From contig JAHEWK010000001.1 of NCBI GenBank assembly GCA_020740775.1, positions 3,844,001 through 3,908,000 on the forward strand: 64,000 nt of DNA, read 5' to 3'. The DNA comes from Ilyonectria destructans (lineage: Eukaryota > Ascomycota > Sordariomycetes > Hypocreales > Nectriaceae). The notes beneath the pieces were generated by a model. That model ran no database searches. It worked only from the letters and a program-made list of their open reading frames with translations, and was not told the DNA's origin. Each line of letters begins with the position of its first letter. Positions within the stretch are counted from its first letter, which is position 1. The translations under genes were made by a program, and so were the position numbers. Below, piece after piece: positions 23,737-34,685 of the stretch.

Positions 23737-24266
23737 TTACGGGTTCTCCTTGGCAACCTTCAACAGCAGCTTCTCGAGATCGAACTTGGGATTCGAAGGG
23801 TCGGTAATAACTGTGTCGTTGGTTAGTCCGAGTCTTCCTGGGCAGCAGCGCCCGCGGGGCACTGGCAGATTGAACTGATTGCAATGCAACCAATTGCCCT
23901 ACGTTCCGGCTATACGTACCATCGTTTGCTGACGCGGCGGCGGGGTTGGACTTGGCCGCAAACTCGGCCTTGGCCTTCTGAATCAACTTCTCCTTCTGCT
24001 CATACTCGTGCTTGGCATGCTCGGCTTTTTGGGCGCTGGTGATGGATCGCTGGTGGGTGAAGCCGTAGAAGACGCCCAGTCCGAGGGCAGACCACCGCAA
24101 AACCTGTACATTATCCAATTAGCCTCCTGGTCCAGATCCGGTGCGATTGAATGCGTGACTGCGCTGCTCTGCTCGATGGTTGGGATGTTCGAGACTGGGC
24201 CGCGGGCGAGCGGGCAATCGGGCAATCGGGGAGGATAAGACGCACGTTCACTCCGGTCGAGGCCAT
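23737..24266 (-). CDS. ATP21: mitochondrial F1Fo ATP synthase subunit e
   Basis: Small inner-membrane protein that dimerises ATP synthase. Exons 24266-24246, 24103-23920 and 23810-23737 give 92 residues, the family's size. The 7-codon first exon (MASTGVN) joins through a 142-nt intron (GTGCGT, GGCTAAT, TACAG) to VLRWSALGLGVFYGFTH, the single transmembrane segment with the GVFYG (GxxxG) dimerisation motif. A charged coiled segment follows (HAKHEYEQKEKLIQKAKAEF). The last exon encodes VITDPSNPKFDLEKLL, typical of the fungal C-terminus. The gene faces away from the dynein intermediate chain gene, 704 bp between start codons. Confidence 0.95.
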
Positions 24267-24970
24267 TAGGAAGACGGTCGCAAAATGGGGCGACGGTGTC
24301 GGAAAGCGAAAGGAGGGTTGATACGATAGTCGGGGGTCGACAATGGCTTGTCAATGGACCCTGTCGGGGTGGCTCGAGGGAATTACTGCGTCGGCGTGAG
24401 GTGAAGGATTGGAAAAGTACTCGGGAAAAGTCGCAGTTTTTCCAGGTTCGCAGCGAAACCACGGCCGGCGGCTGGGAGCTCGGGCGAGCTGGCAGCCAGT
24501 GAGCCGGCCGGCGGAATCACGTGCCGGGTCCATTCCCCCTTGGGCCATGCAACTTCAGGCCGGTACGTACCTACCCATTAGACCCTCTGGGCGCTAGAGT
24601 GGTCCCCTGCAGGGGCTGGAGTGTTCCCCTCTGGTGCTGGAGTGTGCCCCTCTGGGCGCTGGAGTGTTCCGGGACCTCTGCACCGTGTTTGATTGGCGAG
24701 GTGAGCTGCAAAGGATCGCCAAAACTACAAAGAGACATCATCAACCAGCTGGAATCTACACTTGCGCAACGACACCAACCCACCTTTCTACACATCACAA
24801 ATACATCAACTTCGCCTGAGCTTCTTTTCATATTCCATCTTCCCTGGTTTCCCCTACACGAATCTCGGTCTTGAGACACTTGACTCTCGCTTTCCTTCAC
24901 CGTCCCGTCTTGAATAGCTCCCACCCCCCAGCATCTTCCAGTCCCGTAATGGGACTGTGGAACAAGCACA
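24267..24970. other. shared divergent promoter, subunit e / dynein intermediate chain
   Basis: Bidirectional intergenic region between two head-to-head genes. It contains the tandem repeat described at 24581-24665 and C/T-rich leader sequence from 24780 to the ATG at 24971. No coding frame recognised. Confidence 0.65.
24581..24665. repeat. tandem repeat, about 21 bp x 4
   Basis: Four imperfect copies of a unit like CCCCTCTGGGCGCTGGAGTG follow one another (breaks near 24600, 24622, 24643), with lengths of 20-22 bp. It sits in the divergent promoter, about 310 bp from the dynein gene start. Confidence 0.8.
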
Positions 24971-27112
24971 ATGCAACAACGTCGAGATGAGATTCTTGCC
25001 AAGAGAGCAAAGCTCGCAGAGCTTAAGCGGCAGAGGGAGCTTCGGAGCCAGACCACTGCCGGTCGCGCCAGCATCGGCACCCCCAACGACGTTTGTTCCC
25101 CGATATCCCACCGCTTCGCGCCAGGGTTTATGCTAACACCTGCCTCCCAACAGTTGATATCGCCCACGCCCGGAAGAGCAGACAGTCGCCGCGAAATCGA
25201 GCACCTCCTCGCGAGCCTAACCAGCGATAGCAGACCCGGATCGACCACCACCGGAGGCGCCGCCTCCCCTGCCCCGCGCGGCAGCCGTCCCAACAGCGTC
25301 CTCAGCGCTGGCGAAATTAGCAACGAAACTTCCGAGAATGCTCCTCCTTCTAGCATCCAGGCTCCCCCTCGACCCATTAGCCTCACTACAGCCCCCCTCA
25401 CTACCGTCTACGAGTGTCCGCCATCCCCAGTGAAGGAGGTCTTTTCCTACAGCAAGGGAGTCCAGACCACCGAGGACTGGATGCTCCCGAGCAGACCAAG
25501 AGCCCAATCGCTACTGTCAGAAGCTGATGACCTACCCGGGACAACCTCGTCGCCCAGCAAGAGGCTGAGTAGGAGGGAGAGGGATCGGGAAGAAGAGTTG
25601 CGACAGAAGATCAAGGAGGAGGTGGAAGAAGAGCTGAAGGCCACCAGGGAGTTTCTCACGGATGGCGTTGTGCCTCAAAGCACATTTTCGTCAACAAACC
25701 ATCCTGCGAGGAACCTCACCACCGAGGAGCTCGATGCGGTGGCGCAGTCTGATGAGTTCATCGACTTCCTCGACAAGTCGACCAAGGTGATTGAGAGAGC
25801 CCTTGATCAGGAGAGCTACGATATCCTCACGGACTATGCACTCCAAGGTCAAGATGTGGACGACGAAGACGAGGAGGGCGGAAATGCGGACGGTCGTGGA
25901 AAGCACCGCGTGAAGGAGGTTGCTCAGTTCTTCGACGACCGTTGGTCCAAGAAGCGAATGATCAGTGGAATTGACTTCTCGCCCAAGTTCAGCGAGCTGC
26001 TCCTTGCGTCCTACACGAAGAACCCCACCGCTCCACACGAACCCGATGGTCTGGTCCAGGTGTGGAATATGCACATGCAGGACCGCCCAGAGTATGTCTT
26101 CACTGCTCAGTCGGATATCTTGACAGCCAAATTCTCCCCCTACCACAACAACCTCATTGTCGGCGGCTCGTACAGTGGTCAGGTCTTGCTTTGGGATACG
26201 AGAGCCAAGGCAGCGCCTGTTCAGAAAACACCACTAACAGGATATGGACACGCCCATCCCATCTACTCGGTCGACATTGTCGGTACCCCGAACGCCAACA
26301 ACATCATCTCGTGCTCTACAGATGGTGTTGTTTGTGGTTGGAGCATGGACGTATTCGCACAGCCCCAGGAACTCCTCGAGTTGAAGAACCCTAGTCAGGC
26401 CAAGGTGGTGGTCGAGGACGTGAGCCCTACATGCTTAGCCTTCCCTGAGGCCGACCCCACATTCTTCCTCGTCGGCAGCGAGGAGGGAACTATTTTCCCT
26501 TGTCACAGATATGACGACGCCGGAGCCAAGGCTGGCGTCGACAAGAAGATCAGCTACAAGGGCCACACTGCGCCTATCATGTCAGTAGACTTCCATCCCG
26601 CTAAAGGACCGGTAGATCTCAGTGATCTAGTCATTTCGTCCTCTTTGGATTGGAGCGTCAAGCTCTGGAAGGTTCGCGCTCCTACGGCTACTTCCACCAC
26701 CGGTACCGGCGACGGCAGTATTGCGCCATTGATCGATTTCATGCGAGAGGATGTCGTGTACGACGCAAAGTGGTCACCCACCAAGCCCAGCGTCTTCGCG
26801 CTGGTAGACGGGGCCGGCTATCTTGAGCTCTGGGATATTGCCGTAGAGACCGAGGAGCCCATTTCACGGATATCGCCTAGTCCTCGGAAGGGCGGTAGGA
26901 CCCAGCTCTCCAAGAGTTTGAACAAGGTGGCCTGGGAGCGGAATGAGGGCAAGCGTCTCGCCACTGGTGGAATCGATGGCTCCTTGACCGTGTTTGAGGT
27001 GGCCAGCGGTTTGGGTGGCAAGGAAGGCTCGAAGCACGAGGATTGGGCAAACGTCAAGAAGCTTGTGAATCGCCTCGAGGCGGTTGGCCTGAATGGCGCG
27101 GTGATGGTTTAG
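24971..27112 (+). CDS. cytoplasmic dynein intermediate chain
   Basis: Links the dynein motor to dynactin and light chains for minus-end transport of nuclei and vesicles. The ATG at 24971 follows a pyrimidine-rich leader. Residues 1-35 form the charged N-terminal helix (RRDEILAKRAKLAELKRQRE) that binds p150 dynactin and NudE in this family. An intron at 25091-25153 (GTTTGT, CTAAC, AACAG) is likely; it is 63 nt and contains no stop, so the frame also reads through it. Spliced length is 692 residues. After a Ser/Pro linker and an Arg/Glu coiled segment (RRERDREEELRQKIKEEVEE), WD40 repeats begin near residue 307 and run to the end, with clear units such as GSYSGQVLLWDTRAK and SSSLDWSVKLWKV. The family assignment is firm. 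Confidence 0.95.
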   Translation: MQQRRDEILAKRAKLAELKRQRELRSQTTAGRASIGTPNDVCSPISHRFAPGFMLTPASQQLISPTPGRADSRREIEHLLASLTSDSRPGSTTTGGAASPAPRGSRPNSVLSAGEISNETSENAPPSSIQAPPRPISLTTAPLTTVYECPPSPVKEVFSYSKGVQTTEDWMLPSRPRAQSLLSEADDLPGTTSSPSKRLSRRERDREEELRQKIKEEVEEELKATREFLTDGVVPQSTFSSTNHPARNLTTEELDAVAQSDEFIDFLDKSTKVIERALDQESYDILTDYALQGQDVDDEDEEGGNADGRGKHRVKEVAQFFDDRWSKKRMISGIDFSPKFSELLLASYTKNPTAPHEPDGLVQVWNMHMQDRPEYVFTAQSDILTAKFSPYHNNLIVGGSYSGQVLLWDTRAKAAPVQKTPLTGYGHAHPIYSVDIVGTPNANNIISCSTDGVVCGWSMDVFAQPQELLELKNPSQAKVVVEDVSPTCLAFPEADPTFFLVGSEEGTIFPCHRYDDAGAKAGVDKKISYKGHTAPIMSVDFHPAKGPVDLSDLVISSSLDWSVKLWKVRAPTATSTTGTGDGSIAPLIDFMREDVVYDAKWSPTKPSVFALVDGAGYLELWDIAVETEEPISRISPSPRKGGRTQLSKSLNKVAWERNEGKRLATGGIDGSLTVFEVASGLGGKEGSKHEDWANVKKLVNRLEAVGLNGAVMV

Positions 27113-28136
27113 CGCGCTGTTGTTGGAAGATTGTTAGACAGCACACTGGACACGATTTCTGTTGTTGAGATTGTTGGCAATAGGTACTCATCCTGTATAC
27201 CCCAAATAGTATGATTAGAACGATCAGTGATTTCGAACTGCATGATTACCATGCTAACTTCGTTTAGATAGATGGCCGCATTTGCTCTGTTTGGCCTACC
27301 CTGCAGAACTTGCTTTAGCCACCGGGATGGCATCATTTGGAGCTCAAGGCGATCATCGGTTGGGTGGGTGCTGTTTTGCTTTTAGGTAGTGTCATTTTAG
27401 GGTCGAAAATATTTAATTTCCCAGTTATTCATATGAAGATGCAGCAGAGTCATGAGACGGGTGGTTGTCGCTTAAGGCCCCATTTATGAAGCCACAAAGG
27501 GAGTTATTTGCAATTTATTTACAATTTGTCTTCATTGATAGTGATAGAGCTTTTAATAAATGAGAAGAGCAAGATAATACGAGAACTAAATAATAGAGCA
27601 TCAGTTGAAGTGTTTTATAATCTCAAGAGCTACAGATGATGGTTAGCAGGGAGCCGGTGTTGGAGTATCCAATCACGTGACACCAGTTCCACTTGCTCAT
27701 ATCAAGTTTTCCGACGTGGGCCTCACCTCACTTCTTACTCTTCCTTCAACTGTTCCCCTTCATGGATGAGGCACCTACCCCGTGGGCATGGTGCGCCCTT
27801 GGGACCATCTCCAATTCCATGACAAGAGCCTTGATATCACCAATTCTGGTTCACAATGCTTGCCGCTGGTGGGGGATCTCCCAAATATGGCGCGGTTGAT
27901 GGATCCTGGTAAATGGTAAGTCGTGTCCTCTCACATTTTCCTTCAACACACTTTCATGATGTATTCATTTTTATGAATTCTGCAATTCTGAATTCCATCG
28001 TGGCATCACGCTACTTTGGTCTCATGTTGACAACTTTTTGCTGAGCGAAGCACGAAATTGATCATTTTCTGTCGTCCTCTACTTCTCTGGATGATGCTAA
28101 TACAAGTCTGAATAGTGTTGACACATGTGTCTCTTC
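27113..28136. other. intergenic between convergent genes
   Basis: AT-rich, especially 27360-27620, fitting 3' untranslated regions of the flanking convergent genes. An E-box-like CACGTG lies at 27674-27679. A 45-codon plus frame starting at ATG 27762 is followed by a GTAAGT at about 27918, but no convincing acceptor or downstream frame was found. Confidence 0.5.
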
Positions 28137-29231
28137 CTAAGTCTCGGTTGGCGCGCCCTGAGGGTAGCGGGTCCCGGACACCTCAAAGCTGTGCACAATG
28201 TCGTTGATAGCCTTCATCTCCTCCTCACTTAGTTCAATGACCGCGGCGTTTTCCTCAACCCGGGCCTTGGTGGTAGCGCCCGGGATGGGGATGACGGTTG
28301 GCAGGCCGGGGCTGTTGCTGAGACCTCGTAGCCACGCAAGGGCAAGCTGGGCCGGAGTACATCCCTTCTTCTCTGCCTGAGCTTTGACTTGGTTGACGAG
28401 CTTGAGGTTGTGTTCCAACGCCTCTGCCTGGAATCGGGGGAAGTGAGAAAGCATCCCTAACTCTTTAATGTCGGAAGTATCGGTAAATCTTCCCGTAAGC
28501 ATCTGGCTTCTTGTTAGCTGTGGCCAATGTGGAGTACCGTCAGGTTCAACATACACCTCTCCCAATAGGAGAATATGCCAGCACCGGGATGTCATATTGG
28601 GCACACGCCGCAGCAACACCGTTGTTCAAGATATCCGGGCTGAACATGCTCAGCTCAACCTCTGCTGCAATAATCTTGGCATGCTTTGAAGCCTCGTGGA
28701 TGGTCTCAGCGCTGCACTCGGAAACGTAAACGCCCCCAATCTTGCCCGTGTCAATGTACTCCTTCTGGATAACCCCGAGAGTGACCTCGAGAGGGGCCGA
28801 AGGATCTCTCCTCGCGTATGCGAAGGCGTCGATCTTCTTGGTTCCACCAAGCTGAGCGATGATGTTGTCGAGTGATCTCCGAACGCCTTCGGGCGACCCG
28901 TCCAGGCTTGAACCTCCGGGAACCACGCCACCCTTGATGAAAACGGTGACCTTGTCGGCGTCCTCGGGGTACTTGGTAAAGTAGTGCTTGAGCACGGTCA
29001 TGCTGTTGTACTCTGGTGTTCCGTAGAACTCGCCAGCGTTCCACACAGTGCAGCCTTTCTCAAACGCAGTGCGCATTGCCTCCAGGGCCTGGTCCAAGGG
29101 CGGGGGAACAGGTCTCCAAGTTAAGCCTGATGGTGTTAGACATCGTCGCGATGCTGTTGCTCTTGCTGAGAGAACGTACCCATAAGGCCGTAGCCCAGAT
29201 TGCCGGCCTCCTTTCCTAGAATTTGAACCAT
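28137..29231 (-). CDS. aldo-keto reductase, pyridoxal reductase-like (AKR8 type)
   Basis: NADPH-dependent carbonyl reductase. Exons 29231-29180, 29126-28555 and 28502-28137 give 329 residues; introns 29179-29127 (GTACGT, GTCTAAC, TCAG) and 28554-28503 (GTATGT, GCTAAC, CCAG) are canonical. The sequence WNAGEFYGTPEYNSM has Asn where most aldo-keto reductases have the catalytic Asp but keeps the Tyr of EFYG; VFIKGGV carries the Lys. This N..EFYG form matches what I recall of fission-yeast pyridoxal reductase Plr1. The C-terminal IPIPGATTKARVEEN is the nucleotide-phosphate binding loop. Substrate is therefore probably pyridoxal or a related aldehyde, but this is inference. Confidence 0.88.
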
Positions 29232-29731
29232 GGTGATGTCTAGATGTTTAATGATAAAATCTTAATAATGAAGAATGAAGACGATGGAATTTTGGTGTTG
29301 ATAAGTATTGATATTGACAGACCCGGACGGCGTATATATATTTATGTTAAGACTCCTTTCAATCCCCCAGCTATTCGTGCGATCTACTTACTATCGGCGG
29401 AGCACCTAAACTCCACGACGTAGCATCGTCGGCTTTACATTCGAAACATCCTGGTAAAGCCGATGGACTATTCGAATCGCAAGACCCACACAAATTACGG
29501 ACACTTTCAGGGATACGAAATGGACGGCAGCTCAAACATGCTGTTTTGGAAGACTCAAAAGTACCCACTCCCTGAGAGGACTGTTCTTAGTGGTCTGGCC
29601 CTGCTTGCCTGTCGGCTTTCGGATCACGGAGTTAATGATGACATGCATGACGTCCGGGAACCCCAATTGGAGCAACAAACGTAAATTGACGGACATGGCA
29701 TAGTACATAGCAATCTAGACTGTAGTTGCGA
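29232..29731. other. promoter of aldo-keto reductase and 3' region of CCCH gene
   Basis: Contains a TATA-like stretch near 29333 (listed separately). No coding frame recognised. Confidence 0.55.
29333..29345 (-). promoter_or_regulatory. TATA-like box of the aldo-keto reductase gene
   Basis: TATATATATTTAT on the plus strand reads ATAAATATATATA on minus, about 100 bp upstream of the ATG at 29231, a reasonable position for a TATA element with a short leader. Confidence 0.5.
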
Positions 29732-30604
29732 TTAAAATTCAATCAAAAATTCGTCGGATTTATCCACGTGCATTTGAGGAATCACTTCACCTTCCTCCCT
29801 AGGATCCTCCGTCTCCGATTGAGCCTGGTGCTTACTGACAAGAGCACTCGCCTCGAGTTGCGAACCTCCTACCGAAACCGGAATATTCCTCTGCTTCTGC
29901 TTTTTCGACGGCTTATGTGTTCCTTTGTCATGCAGCCCTGACGGCATTGAAAGCACACCGGTGGATGCGAGCCACCAATCTGGGAAGTCCGTCAGGCCGA
30001 CCATCGCGAGTTCCTCGGAGGTTCTTGGCATCGAGTGTTGGTACCGGCAGACCGTGCCCCATTTGCACGTACCGTGGTGACACCAGTGACGGCAAAAGGA
30101 GCCCTTTGGTCTGGCAGACCTGTTCCAAGCGGCTCGTGGACGAGGGGAGGCGAAACGCTGAGGGGTCGGGTTGTTGTAACGACTAGATGCGAGGCCTTGG
30201 AATGCGCGGCGGGCGGGTTTCGATCGAGTATTGCGAGTTGCGGCGCTCCCGACGCTGGACGGCGGCTGAGGAGAACAGGAACTAGGCGAGCGGGCTGCAG
30301 ATTCGTCCGATTCGTCGCCGACTTCGTCCTGGTCCTGGTCCTGGCTCTCTGCGTCCTCGTCGAGACGGTGGAACTTGAGGCGGTAGGTGTCCGACTCGGC
30401 GTGAAAAGACCCAAGGTTGGTCATTCCCGCCGTCTCTTCAGGACGGAGACTGCGAGGAACGCCGCCGACATCCAGCCATTCCGGGAGCAAGTCGATGGGA
30501 ATGAGCGGAACGATGGTGCCGGGCTGGACGATGAGCTCGCCCGCCGTGGTGAACCGCTCCAGCCCTGGACGGATGAGGAAGAAGAGAGGCCTTGGGGAAG
30601 GCAT
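29732..30604 (-). CDS. CCCH zinc-finger protein
   Basis: Single exon, 290 residues, ATG at 30604. Around residues 173-192 the stretch CRHWCHHGTCKWGTVCRYQH fits C-x8-C-x5-C-x3-H, the RNA-binding CCCH finger; an Arg/Pro-rich segment precedes it. The N-terminus (FLIRPGLERFTTAGELIVQPG) is unlike other domains I know but looks ordered. Residues 95-130 are acidic and Ser-rich; the C-terminus is basic (KPSKKQKQR) then acidic. RNA binding is expected from the finger; the target is unknown. Only 185 bp separate its start from the stop of the tubulin cofactor gene on the same strand. Confidence 0.85.
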   Translation of the reverse strand: MPSPRPLFFLIRPGLERFTTAGELIVQPGTIVPLIPIDLLPEWLDVGGVPRSLRPEETAGMTNLGSFHAESDTYRLKFHRLDEDAESQDQDQDEVGDESDESAARSPSSCSPQPPSSVGSAATRNTRSKPARRAFQGLASSRYNNPTPQRFASPRPRAAWNRSARPKGSFCRHWCHHGTCKWGTVCRYQHSMPRTSEELAMVGLTDFPDWWLASTGVLSMPSGLHDKGTHKPSKKQKQRNIPVSVGGSQLEASALVSKHQAQSETEDPREEGEVIPQMHVDKSDEFLIEF

Positions 30605-30789
30605 TTTGGCAAGGGGCGACTGTGACGAAGAACAGGTAATGAAAAATCAGATCGGCGGTGCGAATGTAGATGTGGTGTCCTTATATCAGGCCGGGCCAGC
30701 GCATACGGGCAGCGGCATGTTTGCTAGAACAGTGCGGTGACGCATCGTCGCTGGTTTGCTGCGAGACAAACACGGGCTAGTAAATGTTT

Positions 30790-32622
30790 CTATCGTGCTT
30801 CCACCCGGATCTTAACGTCAAGCCCGTCGACGCAGTACCCAAGCTGCCTGGGGCCGTCTTTCAGTTCCACCTCTCTCTTGACCCATCGTCCCGGTTTACC
30901 TGAAGTGTCCTCTGTCGCATGCGTATCTATCCCTTGGCGTTCCCTCTCTTCTTCCGCATCCTCTTCGTCACTGCTGTCCCCCTCTTGATCATCGAACCCA
31001 GCGACGGGGTCCCATTCTCCCGTTTCCCAGACCAACCCCAGCTTCAGCGGAGCTAAGCCGAAAAGCTTCCCGGCGATGCCCTTCACCGCGTACATGTCAT
31101 AAGACTTTGGGATCTTGGATGCCTTCTCCTCCCCATCCTGGTAGTGGAACCCGACATTGATGAGTCGCGCATCGAGAAAGGCCGGGTTGACGTCTGGTCG
31201 GCGAACAATGCTGGGCTCGCCGTGGATTTCGCATAGTTCTGCATAACGGGGGTGAAGCGCTAGGATGTCGGCCTCTTCGGTCTCCGCTACGGCTGAGAGC
31301 TGCTTGCCAATCCGGGAGAGATAAAACATCTCCGCGTTGGAGCGATCGGATGTAGTGATTTGGCTGAAGTTGAGGGACTGGAGCGAGGCGACCCGGGCGA
31401 TGGCGAACATGTGAGACTCTTCTGAAGAAGAGGCATCCGCATCAGCGGCATCATAGACAGGATTGTGGCTGATCCGCAGGCCCGTTAGACCAGGCAGATG
31501 CTTCTGGAGCTGATCTATAAATGACCAGGATTGAATGTTGTTGTAGGACACGTCAAGATACTGCACCGATGGGGAGAAGATGGGTGCCTCGGAGCCCTCT
31601 GGGGCGAGGGCTGTGATGTTGTTTCCCTTGAGGTGGATGTTGCGGAGCGTAGTGAGGGGAGCAAGAGCGCTGATGTCCGCGAGAGTTGTAAAGTTGTTGA
31701 TTTCGAGGTTGATGGTTGTCAGAGTGGATGCTAGGCCATGGTAGTTGATGATGGGCAGAGAGTGCAGATGGTTGGAGCTCGCATTGAGGGTCGTCAGGGA
31801 CGGGCATTTCTCAGCAAGGTGGCATACTTCCTCCCAGCTCATCATCGTCTCCTCAAGAGCCAGCTCCTTGACACCACTGAATGCCCCTACGGAGTTGTCG
31901 TCCAAAAGACCCTGGAACCGGCTGCCACTGTGCCGGTGTTAGCAATCTGGGCGCTGTTTGTGGTAGGGCAAGCGGGACATACCCGAGGTTCAAACTGTTG
32001 AGGGCCGGCAGCTCACGACAAATATCCATGACCGGACCCAGCTGGTCAAACAAGTTGCGGCCGAGACCCAGCTGTGTGATCTTGGGACACGTCTTGGTGA
32101 TGGTGCCCGCATCCTCGTCGTCGGCCAGGGCGGTCAGCACCTGCAAGTCCTCCACGATGACGACCTTGAGCTCGCCCACGTTGGCCTGCTGGCGGCGGAT
32201 CTTCTCGAAGCCGACTTCCTCGGCGCGCTTCCCGAAGAAGATGATCTCCTCGGCGGCTCTGCGACCATCGGGGAGGGTGTACTCCCCAGCGTACTTGGCG
32301 TTGACGGCTTCCAGGAAGCTGCGCGGCGGGTCCGCTGGCCGCGAGGGACGCACAAAGGACGCGGCGGTGGGCGATTTTGAGATGCCTAAGACATGTCCGT
32401 TAGACAAACCGAGCAAAGAAGAAAAAGCGCCCTCCCAGACGGCGAGTTACATGAGAAGTAGCGGACGCCCTTGTGACAGCCGTCGTGTTTGCCGCGGGTT
32501 GCGTCGTCCCATTCCACGCCGAGCCAGGTGCCCGCTGTGCCTGCGACATCGCCGACGAACCTCACCGTACAGAGGGCTCCGTCGTAGGACACGCGCTGTC
32601 CGATGCGGTGCGACGCGGACAT
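30790..32622 (-). CDS. tubulin-folding cofactor E (TBCE / Pac2 family)
   Basis: Chaperone that helps release alpha-tubulin and assemble tubulin dimers. Exons 32622-32451, 32385-31983 and 31927-30790 give 570 residues. Introns 32450-32386 (GTAACT, GTCTAAC, CTTAG) and 31982-31928 (GTATGT, GCTAAC, CACAG) keep frame. Residues 1-75 are a CAP-Gly domain (TWLGVEWDDATRGKHDG, GVRYFS) that binds tubulin tails. The middle holds leucine-rich repeats (LTTLNASSNHLHSLP, LRNIHLKGNNITAL, VQYLDVSYNNIQSW). The C-terminal 80 residues (PLKLGLVWE, GYCVDGLDVKIRVE) fit the ubiquitin-like domain, interrupted by an acidic insert. Domain order and length match the family. Confidence 0.95.
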
Positions 32623-34685
32623 TATCGAAACCAGCAAAAGTGCTATGGGTGAGGAATGTTGGATTTGCGGGCCATGCTGGGGATTCTGAGGTGGATATGC
32701 TGAGAGACGGTGCTCAGGCAGCAGAATTTGGGGTTGCGACTTGTGAGGGCGGTGGCTTCCAGTGAGCGAGTTAGTTGGTGGATTGGCAGAAGTGACATCA
32801 AACATCGCAAGTATTCGCGCCATTTTATCAAGAGCGAATGGGAGTAAGTGGGAAATATTCCACTCTTTTCTAGTTTTATTTATTTTTGAAAAAATACCTA
32901 TCCTCGCGTTTTGTCGCTTTTGTGATGTCCCTTTTACTTTAGACCGCATTCTCTCTCACACTACTAAACCACTCTCATGATGTTGTGCCACTTGATAGAA
33001 GCGCAACTGTTGGTAGGCAATCTTGCACCAAGGCTTTTCGAAAGAAAAAAAAACTGGTTCTCAAGCATTCAATATCGAAGTGCCATTTTCCTCGTCTTCG
33101 TCCCAGGCCAACATATTCTTTGTGCGCTTTATCAATAGGTACAACTTGCAACAGTCCCAGTCTGGGATGTTCCACGTTGCAGCAATCCATTACAGCCAGC
33201 CAACTGTATGCTCAAGACTGTCGAATTCATCGCCAAATTCTTCATAGTCCTCCAAAAAGATCCTGCCTTTTTCATTGTGCACCTTCCATCCCGGCTGCCG
33301 AAATTCTTCCAGGATCCCGGGTACAAGAGACATAAATCAGGGCATAAAGCTATGCAGTCTTTCGCCGCAGGTTATGCTCATATCTTCCTCTTGCTCAATG
33401 TACTCTAGGATGGATGGGGGAGAATAAGGGAGAAAAGCGACAGTAATCATATTTACAGTAGGTGAGAAGGTTCTACGTGGATGAGAACCATCGAGTGAAA
33501 ATGTAGGGTAGTGTAGTGATATAGGCATAACTGCTCCTTTCAGGCAAAGGATAGAAACTAGACGGGCAACAGTACCGACTCTGTTCTGGTCTGTCCCGTT
33601 TCGTATAAGCGCGGGCAGCAAGTGATATATAGCTGGAGGGGATTGAGTTAGAAACGCACTTCCGAAGAGGTTGCTCCTCCAATTCCTAGGTGGGCACGCC
33701 TTGAACGCGAAACTGAGAGGAGAACAAAGGCCCTTGGCCGATTTCTCTGCGAACTCACAACAATGAGCATTGAATTTGTGAAAGCGATACTATCAATGAA
33801 ATATCAGGACAAAGGGCTCTTCCTTAGGGTGGAAAGGTCACGTCTTGATGGATAACTCTTGGCGCCGGGCTTGGACCAGATTGAATCAGGGCTCATGGCG
33901 GACGGGAAAGCTCACGGACGAGATCTCGAATTCTATGGGAGGGAAAGGTGCTTTGAGAAAAACAAAATCGACCCAAAGTTGAAAATTTCATTGCCGTTTA
34001 AGTCCAGCTCAGTTGCGCCGAGGTTGGGCATCTCGAGAATCTATCGGCCAGCCCCACCGTGTTTCTGTGATGCCACCCCACTGTACAGCGCCTTCATCTC
34101 CGCCCCGACCAGACTCAACGCAACCCCATCCACGTCATCAACACGCAATTCACCGTCGCAACAATGGACTCGTCATGTTCCATCGAGTGCGAGACACGAT
34201 GCGCTGAACTCATCTCCTTTGGGGTACTTCTTCAGCACCTTTCTACAGAGACCGCCTTGCTTGACCAGAAGCCTCCCTCTCGCCACTCTCAACAAGCGGA
34301 TGCCAACGCACCAGACCGCCATACGAAACCAGAGACGCCCAGGAAGCCAGTGAGCGGATCACGGGTCTAGCGCTAGATCCAACGCGTTTTACGAGGATAT
34401 AAGAGACCTGGATTGAGAGTTATTCCACTGGAAAGTACGAAGTCTGCATCAAAAGATCAAATCACGACGTCATTAAGCATCGGCCACACTCGAGGTTTGG
34501 TGAGGGAGCTCTCTACACTGAACAGGACTTGACTCTCATAAACTCAAGGAAATTCAATTGATTCTTATCTGCTAGTCAATAACTAAGCAATTTGTTGGTA
34601 TCGTTTCGAAAATTGTACAAAAGAGTGTAGATGGTTGCAATTTGTCGCTTAACATGAAAACATTTCCGTGTCGCTTCAACACACC
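32623..34685. other. intergenic, promoter of tubulin cofactor gene
   Basis: No confident gene. Left part is the promoter and leader of the minus-strand cofactor gene; right end is the 3' region of the minus-strand gene ending at 34686. A short ORF near 34164 is listed separately. Sequence is AT-richer than the coding regions. Confidence 0.5.
34164..34370 (+). CDS. possible small ORF, 68 residues
   Basis: ATG at 34164 sits in a good fungal context (CGTCGCAACAATGG) and opens a 68-codon frame whose start reads MDSSCSIECETRCAELISFG, with a C-x3-C-x3-C spacing. Another frame is open just past the end. No homologue recognised, no introns required. May be chance. Confidence 0.2.
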   Translation: MDSSCSIECETRCAELISFGVLLQHLSTETALLDQKPPSRHSQQADANAPDRHTKPETPRKPVSGSRV

